Shown piece by piece: positions 7,102 to 17,402 of a stretch of DNA of 64,000 nucleotides. A model generated the notes under the pieces. That model did not search any database and was not told the origin of the DNA. It was given only the letters and a program-made list of their open reading frames with translations. Origin of the DNA: an uncultured Duncaniella sp. GTDB lineage: Bacteria; Bacteroidota; Bacteroidia; Bacteroidales; Muribaculaceae. Each line of letters begins with the position of its first letter. The stretch's first letter is position 1. The DNA lies in the NCBI GenBank assembly GCA_910589485.1, contig CAJUSW010000003.1, positions 186,001-250,000 of the forward strand. The letters run 5' to 3'. A program made the translations under genes and the position numbers.

Positions 7102-8400
7102 ATGAAAAAGTTAGTTTGTTTAGGACTCTTTTTGCTCTGCTCCATTTGTCACGCCAGCGCCGGGTCTCCGGGCATTGAGGCTGACTCAGTAAAGATATTC
7201 TTCCGCCAGAGCAAAATAGACTTCGCCCCTCAGCTCCACGACAACGAAGCATCCTTGAAGGGCTTTGTAGAACGTGTGCGGGAGATACTTGAGTCGCCGT
7301 CCAAACATTTCACCGGCATATCGGTCTACGGCGCCGCCTCGCCCGAGGGATCCATCAGTTTCAACCGCTGGCTTTCAGAAAAACGTGCAGCCACGCTTCT
7401 GTCGGAACTCTCGCGCCACGTGGCTCTCAACGATTCGATGATGAAAGTCGAATTTCTCGGGCGCGACTGGAAAGGGTTGCTGAGAATGTGTGAGGCCGAC
7501 TCACTCATGCCTTTCCGCGATGAGGCGATAGCCCTGGTAAAGACCATAAATGCCGAACTCGACGGGGTGATCCCCTCCAAAGGGCGCCATCTCCAGCGGC
7601 TGAAAGCCCTGCGCGCGGGAGTGCCCTACCGTTACATGTACACCAATATATTTCCCGAGCTGCGCGCATCGCGCATGAGCGTGGATTATATAACCATACT
7701 CCCCGAACCGGAACCTATACCTGCCCCCGTGCCCGAGCCGGCTCCCATGCCTGAGCCGGAGCCACAACCCGAACCACAGCCCGAGCCCGAACCTGAACCC
7801 GAGCTCGTGTTCGAGACATGTAAGCCGTTCTACATGGACATCCGCACCAACATGCTCTTGGATGCCGTGCTGTTGCCTAACATCGGTGTGGACTTCTACG
7901 TGGGCCACAATATATCGGTTGGCGGAAACTGGCTCTACGGATGGTGGAGCAAAAACAGCCGTCACCGCTACTGGCGCGCCTACGGAGGCGACATCAACGC
8001 CCGCTGGTGGTTTGGCGAGGCCGCCCACCTCAAGCCGCTTACCGGGCATCATGTGGGCATCCTGGCCCAGATCCTGACCTACGACTTCGAGTGGGGCAAG
8101 CGCGGCTACATGGGTGGCAAACCCACAGGATCGCTCTGGGACCGTTGCCACTGGGGCGTAAGTGCCGAGTATGGTTTCTCGCTCCCCGTTGCGCGCCGGC
8201 TCAACATCGACTTCTCTCTCGCTGTGGGCTACCAGACGGGACATGTGTACGAATACCTCCCGCAGGACACCCACTATGTGTGGCAGGTCACCCGCAACCG
8301 CCATTGGTTTGGCCCCACAAAACTTGAAGTATCACTCGTTTGGCTAATCGGATGCGACAACTACAACCGTCCAAAAGCAAAGAAAGGAGGCCGGCTGTGA
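7102..8400 (+). CDS. OmpA-like / DUF3575 outer-membrane protein of fimbrial locus
   Basis: 432 residues with an N-terminal signal peptide (MKKLVCLGLFLLCSICHASA). Residues ~25-190 resemble the OmpA-like domain found in Bacteroides fimbrial loci, with GAASPEGSISFNRWLSEKRA, a typical peptidoglycan-binding-family motif. A Pro/Glu linker rich in PEPE/PEPQ repeats follows (~205-235), and then the DUF3575 beta-barrel domain (MDIRTNMLLDAVLLPNIGV...). Such proteins usually open fimbrillin operons and are thought to link fimbriae to the envelope. The start is followed by a clear signal sequence. The next gene overlaps by four bases, implying translational coupling. Confidence 0.85.
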   Translation: MKKLVCLGLFLLCSICHASAGSPGIEADSVKIFFRQSKIDFAPQLHDNEASLKGFVERVREILESPSKHFTGISVYGAASPEGSISFNRWLSEKRAATLLSELSRHVALNDSMMKVEFLGRDWKGLLRMCEADSLMPFRDEAIALVKTINAELDGVIPSKGRHLQRLKALRAGVPYRYMYTNIFPELRASRMSVDYITILPEPEPIPAPVPEPAPMPEPEPQPEPQPEPEPEPELVFETCKPFYMDIRTNMLLDAVLLPNIGVDFYVGHNISVGGNWLYGWWSKNSRHRYWRAYGGDINARWWFGEAAHLKPLTGHHVGILAQILTYDFEWGKRGYMGGKPTGSLWDRCHWGVSAEYGFSLPVARRLNIDFSLAVGYQTGHVYEYLPQDTHYVWQVTRNRHWFGPTKLEVSLVWLIGCDNYNRPKAKKGGRL

Positions 8401-9449
8401 CACACCGCATCCTCCACGCCCTGATTGCCCTCCTCCTCCTGCCCGTCATCACCGGATGTGATCACAAGGACCTGTGCTATCACCATAAACATATGGTGAA
8501 ACTGCGCCTCGAGTTTGACTGGAGTGATTGCGAGGATCCCGAGCGCCCCGACGGCATGTGTGTGTTCTTCTATCCCGAGGAGCCGGGACTGGAGATCCGC
8601 CGATTCGACTTCACGGGTCTGCATGGCGGTGAAATCTCCATTGCGGCGGGACGTTACCGACTTCTAACCTACAACAACGACACTGAGTCGGTGCTGTTCA
8701 GGGGAATGGATGTCCATTCCACCCACGAAGTCTACACCCGCACGGGCGGACTGTTTGAATCCGTGGCTCGCGGCAACCTCTCCAACAAGGGAATCCCCCG
8801 TGCCGAGGGTACTGAGGAAGAAGATGTTGTGATTTGCCCCGACATGATGTGGGGATGCTCGGCCATCGATGTAAAGATTTCCGAGCAGGGCGTGAGCTAC
8901 ATATGTATTCCCGTAAAGGATAAGGATGAGTGGGTAGGCCGTCCGCCGATAGTCACCGAGAGCACCATCATCCTATATCCCCACGAACTCACCTGTATCT
9001 ACACCTACGAGATACGCAATGTGAAAAACATAAATAACTTCTATCAGGCAACGGCCTCACTCTCGGGTATGGCACCCAACCTGATGTTGGCCGAGGAGGA
9101 AATGGGACGCAAACCGGTTACATTGCCATTCGAGGCCTACAGTGACGGAGTGTCGAAAATCACCGGCCGGTTTATCACATTCGGCCACCATGCCGAGCTC
9201 CCCGATCCACACCGCATGATGCTGTATGTGTGGACCAAAGATGGTAAAGCCTACAGTTTCGGATCCGAAAGTCCACGTTTCAATGTGACCGATCAGGTCC
9301 ATTCCGCCCCCAACCGTCGCCATGTCCATCTCATTATTGACGGACTGGATATCCCCACTCCCATTGATCCTCCAACACCTGATGTGCCTGGCGATTTTAA
9401 CCCCGATATCGATGACTGGGGCGAAGTATTCAAGGATATCTTTATATGA
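8397..9449 (+). CDS. DUF5119 / FimB-Mfa2-type fimbrial anchor lipoprotein
   Basis: The best start is GTG at 8397, overlapping the upstream stop as GTGA. It gives a perfect lipoprotein signal (THRILHALIALLLLPVITGC) with the lipid-modified Cys followed by DHKDLCYHH, a hallmark of DUF5119 proteins. An ATG at 8340 would place 19 extra polar residues in front and is unlikely. The ~350-residue product resembles Mfa2/FimB anchor or assembly subunits, which cap the fimbrial base in the outer membrane. The C-terminus is proline- and aspartate-rich (PIDPPTPDVPGDFNPDIDD). It sits between the DUF3575 gene and the first fimbrillin, its usual position. Confidence 0.85.
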   Translation: MTHRILHALIALLLLPVITGCDHKDLCYHHKHMVKLRLEFDWSDCEDPERPDGMCVFFYPEEPGLEIRRFDFTGLHGGEISIAAGRYRLLTYNNDTESVLFRGMDVHSTHEVYTRTGGLFESVARGNLSNKGIPRAEGTEEEDVVICPDMMWGCSAIDVKISEQGVSYICIPVKDKDEWVGRPPIVTESTIILYPHELTCIYTYEIRNVKNINNFYQATASLSGMAPNLMLAEEEMGRKPVTLPFEAYSDGVSKITGRFITFGHHAELPDPHRMMLYVWTKDGKAYSFGSESPRFNVTDQVHSAPNRRHVHLIIDGLDIPTPIDPPTPDVPGDFNPDIDDWGEVFKDIFI

Positions 9450-9546
9450 TAGGTGTAAACAGTTCTCCTAAGCTATATCACAATTATCTATTTTAGTTTT
9501 ATAATCTCAAGTAATTTTATCCACTTTTTTAGTAACACAAAACGCA

Positions 9547-11475
9547 ATGAAAAGTAACATTATGTTAGGTATTGCGGGAGCCGCTCTTGCGCTCACCGCA
9601 TGCTCGCAGGATGAAATACTCAACAATGTTGAGTCAAATCCTGACGTAATCGGTTTCGCCGCTGTGTCCAACCTCACCAGCCGTTCTGCCGATTCCTACT
9701 GTAACACCAACCTCCCCGGTGCTTTTAATGTAGTAGCTACCAAAGCTGACGGTACGGTTGAGTTTGAAGATGTAGCCAAAGGCAACGGTACCGGTTATAC
9801 TACCGACGCTGCCCACTACTGGAAGGCAGATGCCCTCAACTTCCATGCCTACGTAAACGGCACTTACTCCCGCGACGCTAATGGCGCTTACTTCAAAGGT
9901 TTCGAGCCCGCAGCCAACGCTACTGAGCAGCTCGACCTGCTTTACTCAGTGAAGAACGACGTTTACCGCGAGACTGTGAAGCTCAACTTCCGTCACGCTC
10001 TCTCGCAGATCGTGTTCCGCGCTCATAACCAATCTTCTCTCAACGTCACCATTTCAGGCGTTACCATCGGTCACATCAACAGCAAGGGCGACTTCACCTT
10101 CCCCACTGTCAACACCGAGGACAACTATGAGAACCACGAGCTCATGGCCGACCCGACTAAGCAACTCGAAGGCCAGGGCACATGGGACAACGTTGCTACT
10201 TCTGAGTTCAAGAACTACACCGCAAAACTCAAAGAGGCAATCACATTCGCTCCCAAGAGCGAGGTTGGCATGATCACCAACGTTAACCACAAGCCTGAGT
10301 CGGAGAACAACCCGAAAGGCGACCTCTCGATGCTCCTCCTTCCCCAGCAGACCAAGGCTTGGGATCCCTCTCAGACCGGTGCAGAGTTCAATGGTGCTTA
10401 CTTCCTCCTCGACGTGGAATTCACCAACGATAAGGGTGAGCTCATGAACTACAAGGGCATCAAGCAGGCCGTTATCCCCGCCGACATTCTCTGGAAGCAG
10501 GGCGTGCGCTACATCTACACCTTCATCTTCGAGGATGGTGGCAACGGTGGTTACACTCCCGATCCCGAAAATCCCGAACCCGTCCTCGGTGGCAAGATCT
10601 CTTACGAGGTTAGCGTCGACGACTTCGTACCCGCTGACAACTGGGGTGACACTCCCTGGAATGGCTCTGGTGCTGTTCAGCAGACCAAGGAATACACCCT
10701 CACATTCCAGGGCAACTCTCCTATCGTGAAGACTTCCACCGCCAACGAGTTCGTTTTCTCCGGCAATGCTCCCGCTGCTACTGCTGAGGGCAAGAAGTTC
10801 CTCGGCTGGGCTGATACCGAAGGTGGTGAGGTTGTTCTCGCAGCCGGTGCTGCTTACGAAGTAACCCTCACAAGCGACAACCGCTCAAAGACTTACTATC
10901 CTGTATTCGCCAATGAGTACACCTACACTCTCACCGTAGGTGATCAGAAAGCTACCGAGACCACTACTGAGGAATCAGCTACCCTTAAGCTCACTCCCGA
11001 GTCTCCCGTTAAGGAAGGCTACAACTTCCTCGGCTGGGCAACTACTCCCGACGCAACTGAAGCTACCGTTGCTCCCAATACCGAAATCGTATTCGAAGCA
11101 ACTGCTGAGAATCCCTCAATCACCTACTATCCTGTATTTGAGGTAGCTACTGTTGAGATTGTACTCTCCTTCGACACCAATGGTGAGAACACCATCGCTC
11201 CTATCACAAAGACTGTAAACTACGGTGAAGAAGCGACTTTCACACTGCCCACCAACGCCGATGTTACCACCGCCGATGAATCTTACTCTCTGGAAGGCTG
11301 GCTCACAACTCCTCCCGCACAGAAAATTATCGGTGCCAACGACCCCGATGTAGAAGGTCTCTATAATCCTGGCTACCGCAATTTCAAGGCGAGCAAAAGC
11401 ATGACACTCTACGCTGTTTATCGTGCTACAACCGCCGGTAGCGGTGGCGGTGGTGACGACCCCAATATCAAATAA
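9547..11475 (+). CDS. Fimbrillin-family lipoprotein with Listeria-Bacteroides repeats
   Basis: 642 residues. The lipoprotein signal MKSNIMLGIAGAALALTAC is followed by SQDEI. Residues ~25-360 form a fimbrillin/Mfa-like domain (VIGFAAVSNLTSRSAD, HYWKADALNFHAY, LNFRHALSQIVFRA). In fimbrial systems a lipidated precursor is sorted to the surface and cleaved after an Arg, for which TSRSAD is a candidate. The C-terminal ~270 residues hold three repeats of the InlB/Listeria-Bacteroides type with FLGWA and YYPVF signatures. The last ends in TLYAVY and a glycine-rich tail. It is probably a structural or tip pilin. A hairpin follows the gene and may make it more abundant than downstream products. Confidence 0.85.
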   Translation: MKSNIMLGIAGAALALTACSQDEILNNVESNPDVIGFAAVSNLTSRSADSYCNTNLPGAFNVVATKADGTVEFEDVAKGNGTGYTTDAAHYWKADALNFHAYVNGTYSRDANGAYFKGFEPAANATEQLDLLYSVKNDVYRETVKLNFRHALSQIVFRAHNQSSLNVTISGVTIGHINSKGDFTFPTVNTEDNYENHELMADPTKQLEGQGTWDNVATSEFKNYTAKLKEAITFAPKSEVGMITNVNHKPESENNPKGDLSMLLLPQQTKAWDPSQTGAEFNGAYFLLDVEFTNDKGELMNYKGIKQAVIPADILWKQGVRYIYTFIFEDGGNGGYTPDPENPEPVLGGKISYEVSVDDFVPADNWGDTPWNGSGAVQQTKEYTLTFQGNSPIVKTSTANEFVFSGNAPAATAEGKKFLGWADTEGGEVVLAAGAAYEVTLTSDNRSKTYYPVFANEYTYTLTVGDQKATETTTEESATLKLTPESPVKEGYNFLGWATTPDATEATVAPNTEIVFEATAENPSITYYPVFEVATVEIVLSFDTNGENTIAPITKTVNYGEEATFTLPTNADVTTADESYSLEGWLTTPPAQKIIGANDPDVEGLYNPGYRNFKASKSMTLYAVYRATTAGSGGGGDDPNIK

Positions 11476-11504
11476 TAAGTTGATAATTTAACCTATCCAA
11501 GTTG

Positions 11505-11531
11505 AGCCTGGAGTATTTTAAGCTCCAGGCT
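11505..11531 (+). terminator. Intercistronic hairpin after first fimbrillin gene
   Basis: AGCCTGGAG (11505-11513) pairs with CTCCAGGCT (11523-11531). No long T run follows, so it may be a partial terminator or an mRNA-stabilising hairpin that raises expression of the gene upstream. Confidence 0.5.
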
Positions 11532-11547
11532 TCACTAATAATTTAAT

Positions 11548-12987
11548 TTGAAACCAATGAAAAAATTATTGTTTTCACTCTCCTGTCTCGCTGCATTCGC
11601 TTCATCAGTCTGCCTAACTTCCTGCCAGAACGATGAGATGGTCAATGCAGGTACAGAAGAATTTCAGACCGTGATGGCCACCGCCACCGGTAGCTTTGGC
11701 CCTGAATCAAGAACTTCATTCCCTGTAACCAACAATTCAGTTAAATTCAACTGGAGCGAAGGCGACCAGATTGTTGTTTTAAGCGAAGACGGTGAACGCA
11801 ACATCGGCGTAATGACACTTATAAGCGGTGCCGACAGTAATTATGGAGAGTTTCAAGGTAACCTCCGTACCAAGCCAACCGACCAGAAAGTTCACGTTTA
11901 CTATCTCGGACAGAATGTAAAATCAGGTCTTAGCGGTGTGGCATACGACATGCCCTTCAACATCGCTGATCAGCTGACCGCCCACGAGAACCTTACCGAC
12001 TACGGTTTCATGCACGCCGATGCCGAACTTGAACGCTCTACCGACGGTCAGGTCAATATAAAGTTCCAGGTTAAGAGCCTCATGACCTACGCTCACTTCT
12101 GCTTCCACCTCCCCGAAGGTGTGAACGCAACCGACGAGAATGTTTCAGTTGCCGGAGCAAAAGTAAGCAACAGCTTCACTCTCAACTTCAGTGACGCTTC
12201 TTTCACCAATGTTGCAGAAGGCGCCATCGCCATTCATCCCGAATGGGACGGCACCACAGGTAGCGCTTTCATGGTGTTCCTGCCTGCTAACGGAATCGCT
12301 CCTGAGTTTAACGTAACAGTTGGAGAGAAAACATATCGTGCCACTCTCCCCGCCACAGAATATGAACCCAACGACTTTATCTGCGGTGGCAATCCTGCTC
12401 ACGGTAAGGATGTTTACTTCTCAGAGAATGGTGAGTGGAAAGTTACTTATATCAATTATGGCGATGCAAGCGATAAGAAGGATGTCACCAAAATAGGCTA
12501 TGGTCCTTCTATGACATTTAAAATCGTAAAAGATCCCGTAAAGGCAGGTTATAAGTTCATGGGCTGGTCTGACGAGGAGAACGGTGCTGTTAACACTGCA
12601 TACATTTATAATGCAGACCTTACCCTCAACCGTCCGAATACTGAAAAGACACTCTACTCTGTGTGGGAAGAGGAATGGAAGTATACAGCATACACCCTCA
12701 CTTATAAAGGTGGTGCAACGGTAACACAGTATTATTCCTCAAAGATTGAGACTCCTTGGATTTTCACTTGCCAGGACTCTGACAATACCGATTACACTGC
12801 ACCAGAGGGTTATACCCTTCTTGGATGGGCTGATGAAGAAGGCGCACAAGAGGCTAAGTACACTGTAGGCTCTAAGATCTCTACAGGTGGCAAGGATATT
12901 CAGACTAAGACTGTTTATCCCGTCCTTAAAAAGAAAACCTCTGAGGGTACTATCACTGCTCCCGGTAGCACCGGTACAGGTTATTAA
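11548..12987 (+). CDS. Fimbrillin-like lipoprotein with C-terminal InlB-type repeats
   Basis: 479 residues. The signal peptide ends at LTSC-QND. The N-terminal module has SRTSFPV near residue 55 and NWSEGDQIVVLSEDG, a pattern shared with the next genes. The C-terminal ~170 residues carry Listeria-Bacteroides-type repeats (YKFMGWSDEENG, TLYSVWEE, YTLLGWADEEG, TVYPVLKK). It is likely an accessory or tip component of the fimbria encoded by the operon, exposed at the cell surface. SRT is a candidate cleavage site. It is separated from its neighbours by 72 and 41 bases and most likely co-transcribed. Confidence 0.8.
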   Translation: MKPMKKLLFSLSCLAAFASSVCLTSCQNDEMVNAGTEEFQTVMATATGSFGPESRTSFPVTNNSVKFNWSEGDQIVVLSEDGERNIGVMTLISGADSNYGEFQGNLRTKPTDQKVHVYYLGQNVKSGLSGVAYDMPFNIADQLTAHENLTDYGFMHADAELERSTDGQVNIKFQVKSLMTYAHFCFHLPEGVNATDENVSVAGAKVSNSFTLNFSDASFTNVAEGAIAIHPEWDGTTGSAFMVFLPANGIAPEFNVTVGEKTYRATLPATEYEPNDFICGGNPAHGKDVYFSENGEWKVTYINYGDASDKKDVTKIGYGPSMTFKIVKDPVKAGYKFMGWSDEENGAVNTAYIYNADLTLNRPNTEKTLYSVWEEEWKYTAYTLTYKGGATVTQYYSSKIETPWIFTCQDSDNTDYTAPEGYTLLGWADEEGAQEAKYTVGSKISTGGKDIQTKTVYPVLKKKTSEGTITAPGSTGTGY

Positions 12988-13028
12988 TCAAAGTCTGAAA
13001 TTGACAACTTAAAAAAATTGAAAATTCC

Positions 13029-14948
13029 ATGACTAAAAATTTCATATACACAGCCTCAGCCCTGCTCCTTGGCTCGGCCATCACTCTGACCTCATGTCAG
13101 AGCGAGGAGGACTTCGGCCAGATGGGTGGCAATGGTGAGGTGCTCCTCACCGTCACCGCCAACCGCGGAGTTGCAGGCTCACGCACATCGTTTGAGGAGT
13201 CGGAAGGCAACCTCATCACCAACTGGAATGAGGGTGACCAGCTTGTCGTGACCGATGCCACAGGTGCAAACCTCGGTGTCCTCACCATCATCTCCGGTCA
13301 GAACACATCAGAAGGTGTGTTTGAGGGCACAATCAAGCTCGGAGATAACGAAAATGTCAATATCGTTTATCTTGGCTCAGGTTACGAAGGAGATCTCGAA
13401 GAAGTAAGCAACAAAGTTGTTTTCAATATTTCGGCACAGGACGGTACTTTTGCCGGTCTTACTGAGAAAGATTATCTCACTGAGACAGCTCCGGTGACTA
13501 AACTCAATGGTACTGAAGCAACAGCCAAAGTGAATATGACGCGTTCGCTTGCCCATGGCTATTTCACACTCGCACTCCCCGATGGTGTGACACTTGCAGC
13601 TGGTGATCAAATCACTATTACCGCTAATGAGGGCCTCTATGCACAGCGCACTCTAAAACTCGGAGGGTTTGGCATATCGAATCTCACAACTTCCAATACA
13701 ATCACTGTCACCAAGGCTGAAGCAGGCAACGATTTCTATCTGACTGTGATTCCCGGTACGTTTGCTCCTCAGTTTACCGTGGTCAAGGACGATGTGACCT
13801 ACACCGCTTCGCTCGCCTCACGTTCATGGTCTCCTGCTGAATATGTACGTGCTAATGAGAACAACGATCCCGTTAAGATTACTGATTGGTCATATGAAAA
13901 GATGCCTACCAATCCCGGTGATATGGGTAACTGGGGTTCGGGAAATAACATTTTTCCTGATTTTACCAATATCGGTTGGACTCGTACCACTGACTATGGT
14001 TGGACAGTCAACATGAGAAATCTTGAACCTTCGATTACCGGTGGTTTCGGAACCTATATCACATACAATTCAAACGGAATCACAGGTACAGACCTTCTGT
14101 TCTCCGATAAAAAAGGTTATTGCTATTTATTCCAATGGGGTCGTTGGATGGGCTTCACCCCTGACACTCAACGCACACAGATTTCCAGCTATGGTAGTTG
14201 GAGCCCTGAGCCAAACAACTCACAGGAAATACCCGGCGTTGATTGGCTAAATGATAAAACTGTAGGGTATATCTTTGGCAACGGACTACCTTTCGCTTAT
14301 GCATGGATTTATGCGTCCGGAAATTGGTCGAAACAAAACTCTCTTGATTACTCCTTAGTATATGGTGCCTGCAGTAGCCTTTCCAACACTATGGACTACA
14401 TGAGTGACAACAGTTTGACAACTTGGGAAGCCCGTTGTGGCAATCCTTGTCCCGATGGTTATCGCATCCCCACAGCAGCCGAGCTCGAAGTACTCATACC
14501 CAATAATGTTGAGACTATCAATCGTAGTCATGCCGAAGTCAAAACTATCAATGGCAAAAAATATGCCATGAAGTGGGTAGTCAACACATCAGTCACTCCA
14601 TATCGCTTGGAAATTTCATCAGTTCCCACTACTAAAACTTCAGTAACTGTTAACGATGCTATATTCGCAGATGCCACTGTGATTTATCTTCATGCTATGG
14701 GTTATCTTAATTGGGAATGTAAATATACCGGCAAGAACGAAGTTGGCGCCTATTGGTCCAATGAGATGGCCGCACTCAGCGACAAGAATGGTAATGGTGG
14801 TAAATACCTTGAGATTGATTTCAATGGTAATACCGTAACAATGGGTATGGGTGTAACTTATACTTGCATGGGACTTTGTGTAATTCCTATCAAGGATTCT
14901 GAGGCTAAAGCATCTTCTATTACTCCTTTGTTCCCTTATGCGCACTAA
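13029..14948 (+). CDS. Fimbrillin-like lipoprotein with C-terminal FISUMP domain
   Basis: 639 residues. The lipobox is LTSC-QSEED. The N-terminal module has AGSRTSFEE and NWNEGDQLVVTDATG, homologous to the neighbouring lipoproteins. The C-terminal third matches the FISUMP (Fib_succ_major) family: LFQWGRWMGF, WEARCGNPCPDGYRIPTAAEL, and a late YWSNEMAAL with a GLCVIPIKD ending. FISUMP domains are common on Bacteroidota surface proteins but their ligand is generally unknown. It is the last gene before a strong terminator, so genes 7102-14948 probably form one transcription unit. Confidence 0.82.
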   Translation: MTKNFIYTASALLLGSAITLTSCQSEEDFGQMGGNGEVLLTVTANRGVAGSRTSFEESEGNLITNWNEGDQLVVTDATGANLGVLTIISGQNTSEGVFEGTIKLGDNENVNIVYLGSGYEGDLEEVSNKVVFNISAQDGTFAGLTEKDYLTETAPVTKLNGTEATAKVNMTRSLAHGYFTLALPDGVTLAAGDQITITANEGLYAQRTLKLGGFGISNLTTSNTITVTKAEAGNDFYLTVIPGTFAPQFTVVKDDVTYTASLASRSWSPAEYVRANENNDPVKITDWSYEKMPTNPGDMGNWGSGNNIFPDFTNIGWTRTTDYGWTVNMRNLEPSITGGFGTYITYNSNGITGTDLLFSDKKGYCYLFQWGRWMGFTPDTQRTQISSYGSWSPEPNNSQEIPGVDWLNDKTVGYIFGNGLPFAYAWIYASGNWSKQNSLDYSLVYGACSSLSNTMDYMSDNSLTTWEARCGNPCPDGYRIPTAAELEVLIPNNVETINRSHAEVKTINGKKYAMKWVVNTSVTPYRLEISSVPTTKTSVTVNDAIFADATVIYLHAMGYLNWECKYTGKNEVGAYWSNEMAALSDKNGNGGKYLEIDFNGNTVTMGMGVTYTCMGLCVIPIKDSEAKASSITPLFPYAH

Positions 14949-14979
14949 TTCATAATTCTGAATTATAACCCTCAATAAT

Positions 14980-15034
14980 AATTCCGGAGTTGCGTGGGGA
15001 GCGCCACGTTTCCCCACGGCTCCGGAATTTTTTA
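14980..15034 (+). terminator. Strong intrinsic terminator after the first fimbrial unit
   Basis: AATTCCGGAG (14980-14989) pairs with CTCCGGAATT (15020-15029). The inner CGTGGGGA and TCCCCACG arms add a further stem, and TTTTT follows. Confidence 0.88.
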
Positions 15035-15304
15035 ATCAATCTCTCGAATTCTGTTTTCTTAACTACACAAAACAGGATGTGCATTTGCTCCTCTTTCAAT
15101 CCTTTAAAATCAACCTCTCCTTTACTCTAATATCTCTCTATCCCATCCACTCTCCGGGCATTTATCTCTCTTCCACTTCTATTTGACTAAAATAGCGAAA
15201 CCAATATATACCCTGTCGCCGGGTAAGGCGATTGTTCACGTTCTCTGCCTCGTAAAGTCGATCAATCTGATTATCAATAATTAAAATCATACTATATACC
15301 AATC
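15035..15304. other. Intergenic region upstream of the second fimbrillin-like unit
   Basis: About 270 bases, pyrimidine-rich on the plus strand (many CTCTC/TTTCTC runs). A promoter for the gene at 15305 is expected here, but no good TAnnTTTG box with a -33 TTTG was recognised. There is no ORF and no tRNA. Confidence 0.3.
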
Positions 15305-17356
15305 ATGACATTTTCACTGAAAAATTACTTGCTACTCTCCGCCGTGGGCGCCACTGCCCTCTGCTCTTGCAGCAATGAAGATTTTGACGGTCTCGGCGCG
15401 GATGCCGAGGCTCGTATGGTAGAAATGACTGTAACACTGGCAAAAGGTGATGTCGACGACGACATGAGCGGTTCGCGCACAACTCTCGTTGAAAACGGAG
15501 GGGATCTCACATGCCTCTGGGAAGAAAGCGACCAGGTGCTCATCGCCACGGCCGACGGCACTCCCGCGGGTGTGCTCACGCTCAGCGACGGTGCCGGACA
15601 CGCAACCGCCACTTTCACCGGCCAGGTGGATGCCAACGCCATCAGCTCGGCCTCATCAGCTACCTACGTATATGTGCACTACTTCGGTACCGAGGTGGAT
15701 CCTGAGACAGTGACCACTACCTACCGTCACGACTTCTCAACACAGCCCGGCACACTGGAATCGCTCTCTGACTACGATTATTTCCGCAGTACAGTGGGCA
15801 TCACCCTCGCGGGCGATGTGCTCACCACCAACTATACCGCCAAGCTCTCGCGCGTGACAGCTTTCGGTCGCTTCCACCTCAATTTCTCTGACGGTGCTAT
15901 CCTTACGCCCGATGCGCAGGTGACCGTGACCGGCTCTTTCCTCCATACAGTAGGCAATTTCGGTCTCAAGGATCAGTGTACATTTGATCCTCCCACGACC
16001 AATACTATAACAACTGCCATTGATCCCGCCAACGGCGATATATGGCTCACCATACTCCCCGCGTCGGATCCCAACACCACATCGTTGACTTTCACTGTGA
16101 CTGTGGGTGAGACCACTTACACCGGCACTCTCGCCGAGCGTCAGTGGAAGGCCAACGAATATGTGCGCGCTACCCTCGAGGATGGCACATTTGCCGGTAT
16201 CCCCGTGGAAATGACCCCCACAACTACAGGCGGTGACGACAATGGCGAGACCAATGAGTATGGCGAACCCCTCAACAACCCCCTCGCCAAGTGGGCGAAA
16301 GGTAACCTCTACCGCGTAGACGGCCTTACCAACGGTATCCTTGAAGATGAAACCGACAACGGCGCTCTCTACCAGTGGGGCCGTAACTATGGATATATGG
16401 ATACAAAGGGTTTCTGGGAAACTTATACAGCATTAGATGGTTCGACATGGGATCCGGGAGAAGATTTCACAAACAACATTGATGCTTTGGGTACTTTTGA
16501 GTATGATGGTCATTCAAGAACTTTCGACTTTTATGTAACTAATCCTCAGAATGTATTTGTCGGAACTGCTACCGGCTTCAATTCTAATGGAGGCTATATC
16601 GATGTACCCCGTAAATATGAAACTCTTGCGGAGCTTCAAGCCAATCCTGATAAATATTATATGGATTTTGGTACTAAGACAGGTGATTATTGGCTAAGCT
16701 CTTTTGGTGACGGTGGAAATACTTGGGAAGCCCGTGCTACAGCATGTGGATATGAACAAGCAAATCCATGTCCTGAAGGATGGCGCATCCCTACAATGAA
16801 AGAATTTAAGGAAATTGCTCCACAGGTAAACAAAGAAAGCACAAATACTCTCACGAATCTCCTCATGAACAGTGCAGAGTTGCGTGAAACAGAGGGAGGA
16901 GTGCGCTATGTTATCCGTTGGAACAACCGTAGCACCTATATTGAGATTCAGGCACTTGTAGTGGATAATAGCTTTACAGAATCCAATATATCAACTATCA
17001 TTTGGGATAATAATCCGTCGGTAGTAACCCGTATTTTCCCCTTTACAGGTAATATAAATGACTTGATTGGTTACGACAGATATTTGAGAGTATACTATGC
17101 TCGTCCATACCATCGAGGTGTTGTAGATGCAGGTGTATTCAGTGACTATTCATTCTATAGTTGGATCATCATTGGCCCCGGTGGAAACTGTGGAGATGGT
17201 CTTGGTGCTTATTGGATTGCAGATGCAAAACAAGCATTCAAGTTCATTGATAAAGGAATTAATCCTTCCTATGAAAAAACATCGTGCCTACTTATAGAAG
17301 CAGGTGATCCCGAAATGGGTTATGCCATCAGGCCGGTGCGGGATTATTCCAAGTGA
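15305..17356 (+). CDS. Fimbrillin-like lipoprotein with C-terminal FISUMP domain
   Basis: 683 residues, the longest of this paralog group. The lipobox is ATALCSC-SNEDF. The N-terminal module shows SGSRTTLVENGG and CLWEESDQVLIATADG, then a repeated-domain region ending VTVGETTYTGTLAERQWKANEYVRA, which closely matches 17403-19268. The C-terminus is FISUMP-like: ALYQWGRNYGY, TWEARATACGYEQANPCP, EGWRIPTMKEF and GYAIRPVRD. It is probably a surface adhesin or fimbrial tip protein. It begins a new unit after the terminator at 14980-15034 and is followed 46 bases later by its paralog. Confidence 0.82.
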   Translation: MTFSLKNYLLLSAVGATALCSCSNEDFDGLGADAEARMVEMTVTLAKGDVDDDMSGSRTTLVENGGDLTCLWEESDQVLIATADGTPAGVLTLSDGAGHATATFTGQVDANAISSASSATYVYVHYFGTEVDPETVTTTYRHDFSTQPGTLESLSDYDYFRSTVGITLAGDVLTTNYTAKLSRVTAFGRFHLNFSDGAILTPDAQVTVTGSFLHTVGNFGLKDQCTFDPPTTNTITTAIDPANGDIWLTILPASDPNTTSLTFTVTVGETTYTGTLAERQWKANEYVRATLEDGTFAGIPVEMTPTTTGGDDNGETNEYGEPLNNPLAKWAKGNLYRVDGLTNGILEDETDNGALYQWGRNYGYMDTKGFWETYTALDGSTWDPGEDFTNNIDALGTFEYDGHSRTFDFYVTNPQNVFVGTATGFNSNGGYIDVPRKYETLAELQANPDKYYMDFGTKTGDYWLSSFGDGGNTWEARATACGYEQANPCPEGWRIPTMKEFKEIAPQVNKESTNTLTNLLMNSAELRETEGGVRYVIRWNNRSTYIEIQALVVDNSFTESNISTIIWDNNPSVVTRIFPFTGNINDLIGYDRYLRVYYARPYHRGVVDAGVFSDYSFYSWIIIGPGGNCGDGLGAYWIADAKQAFKFIDKGINPSYEKTSCLLIEAGDPEMGYAIRPVRDYSK

Positions 17357-17402
17357 TGAGGGATTGACTGCCAAGAAACTCACCACCCAAAACTAAAAAA
17401 CA

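Noticed and set aside
8340..8396. Upstream ATG start for the DUF5119 lipoprotein
   Set aside because: It adds 19 polar residues before a perfect lipoprotein signal; the GTG at 8397 overlapping the previous stop is better.
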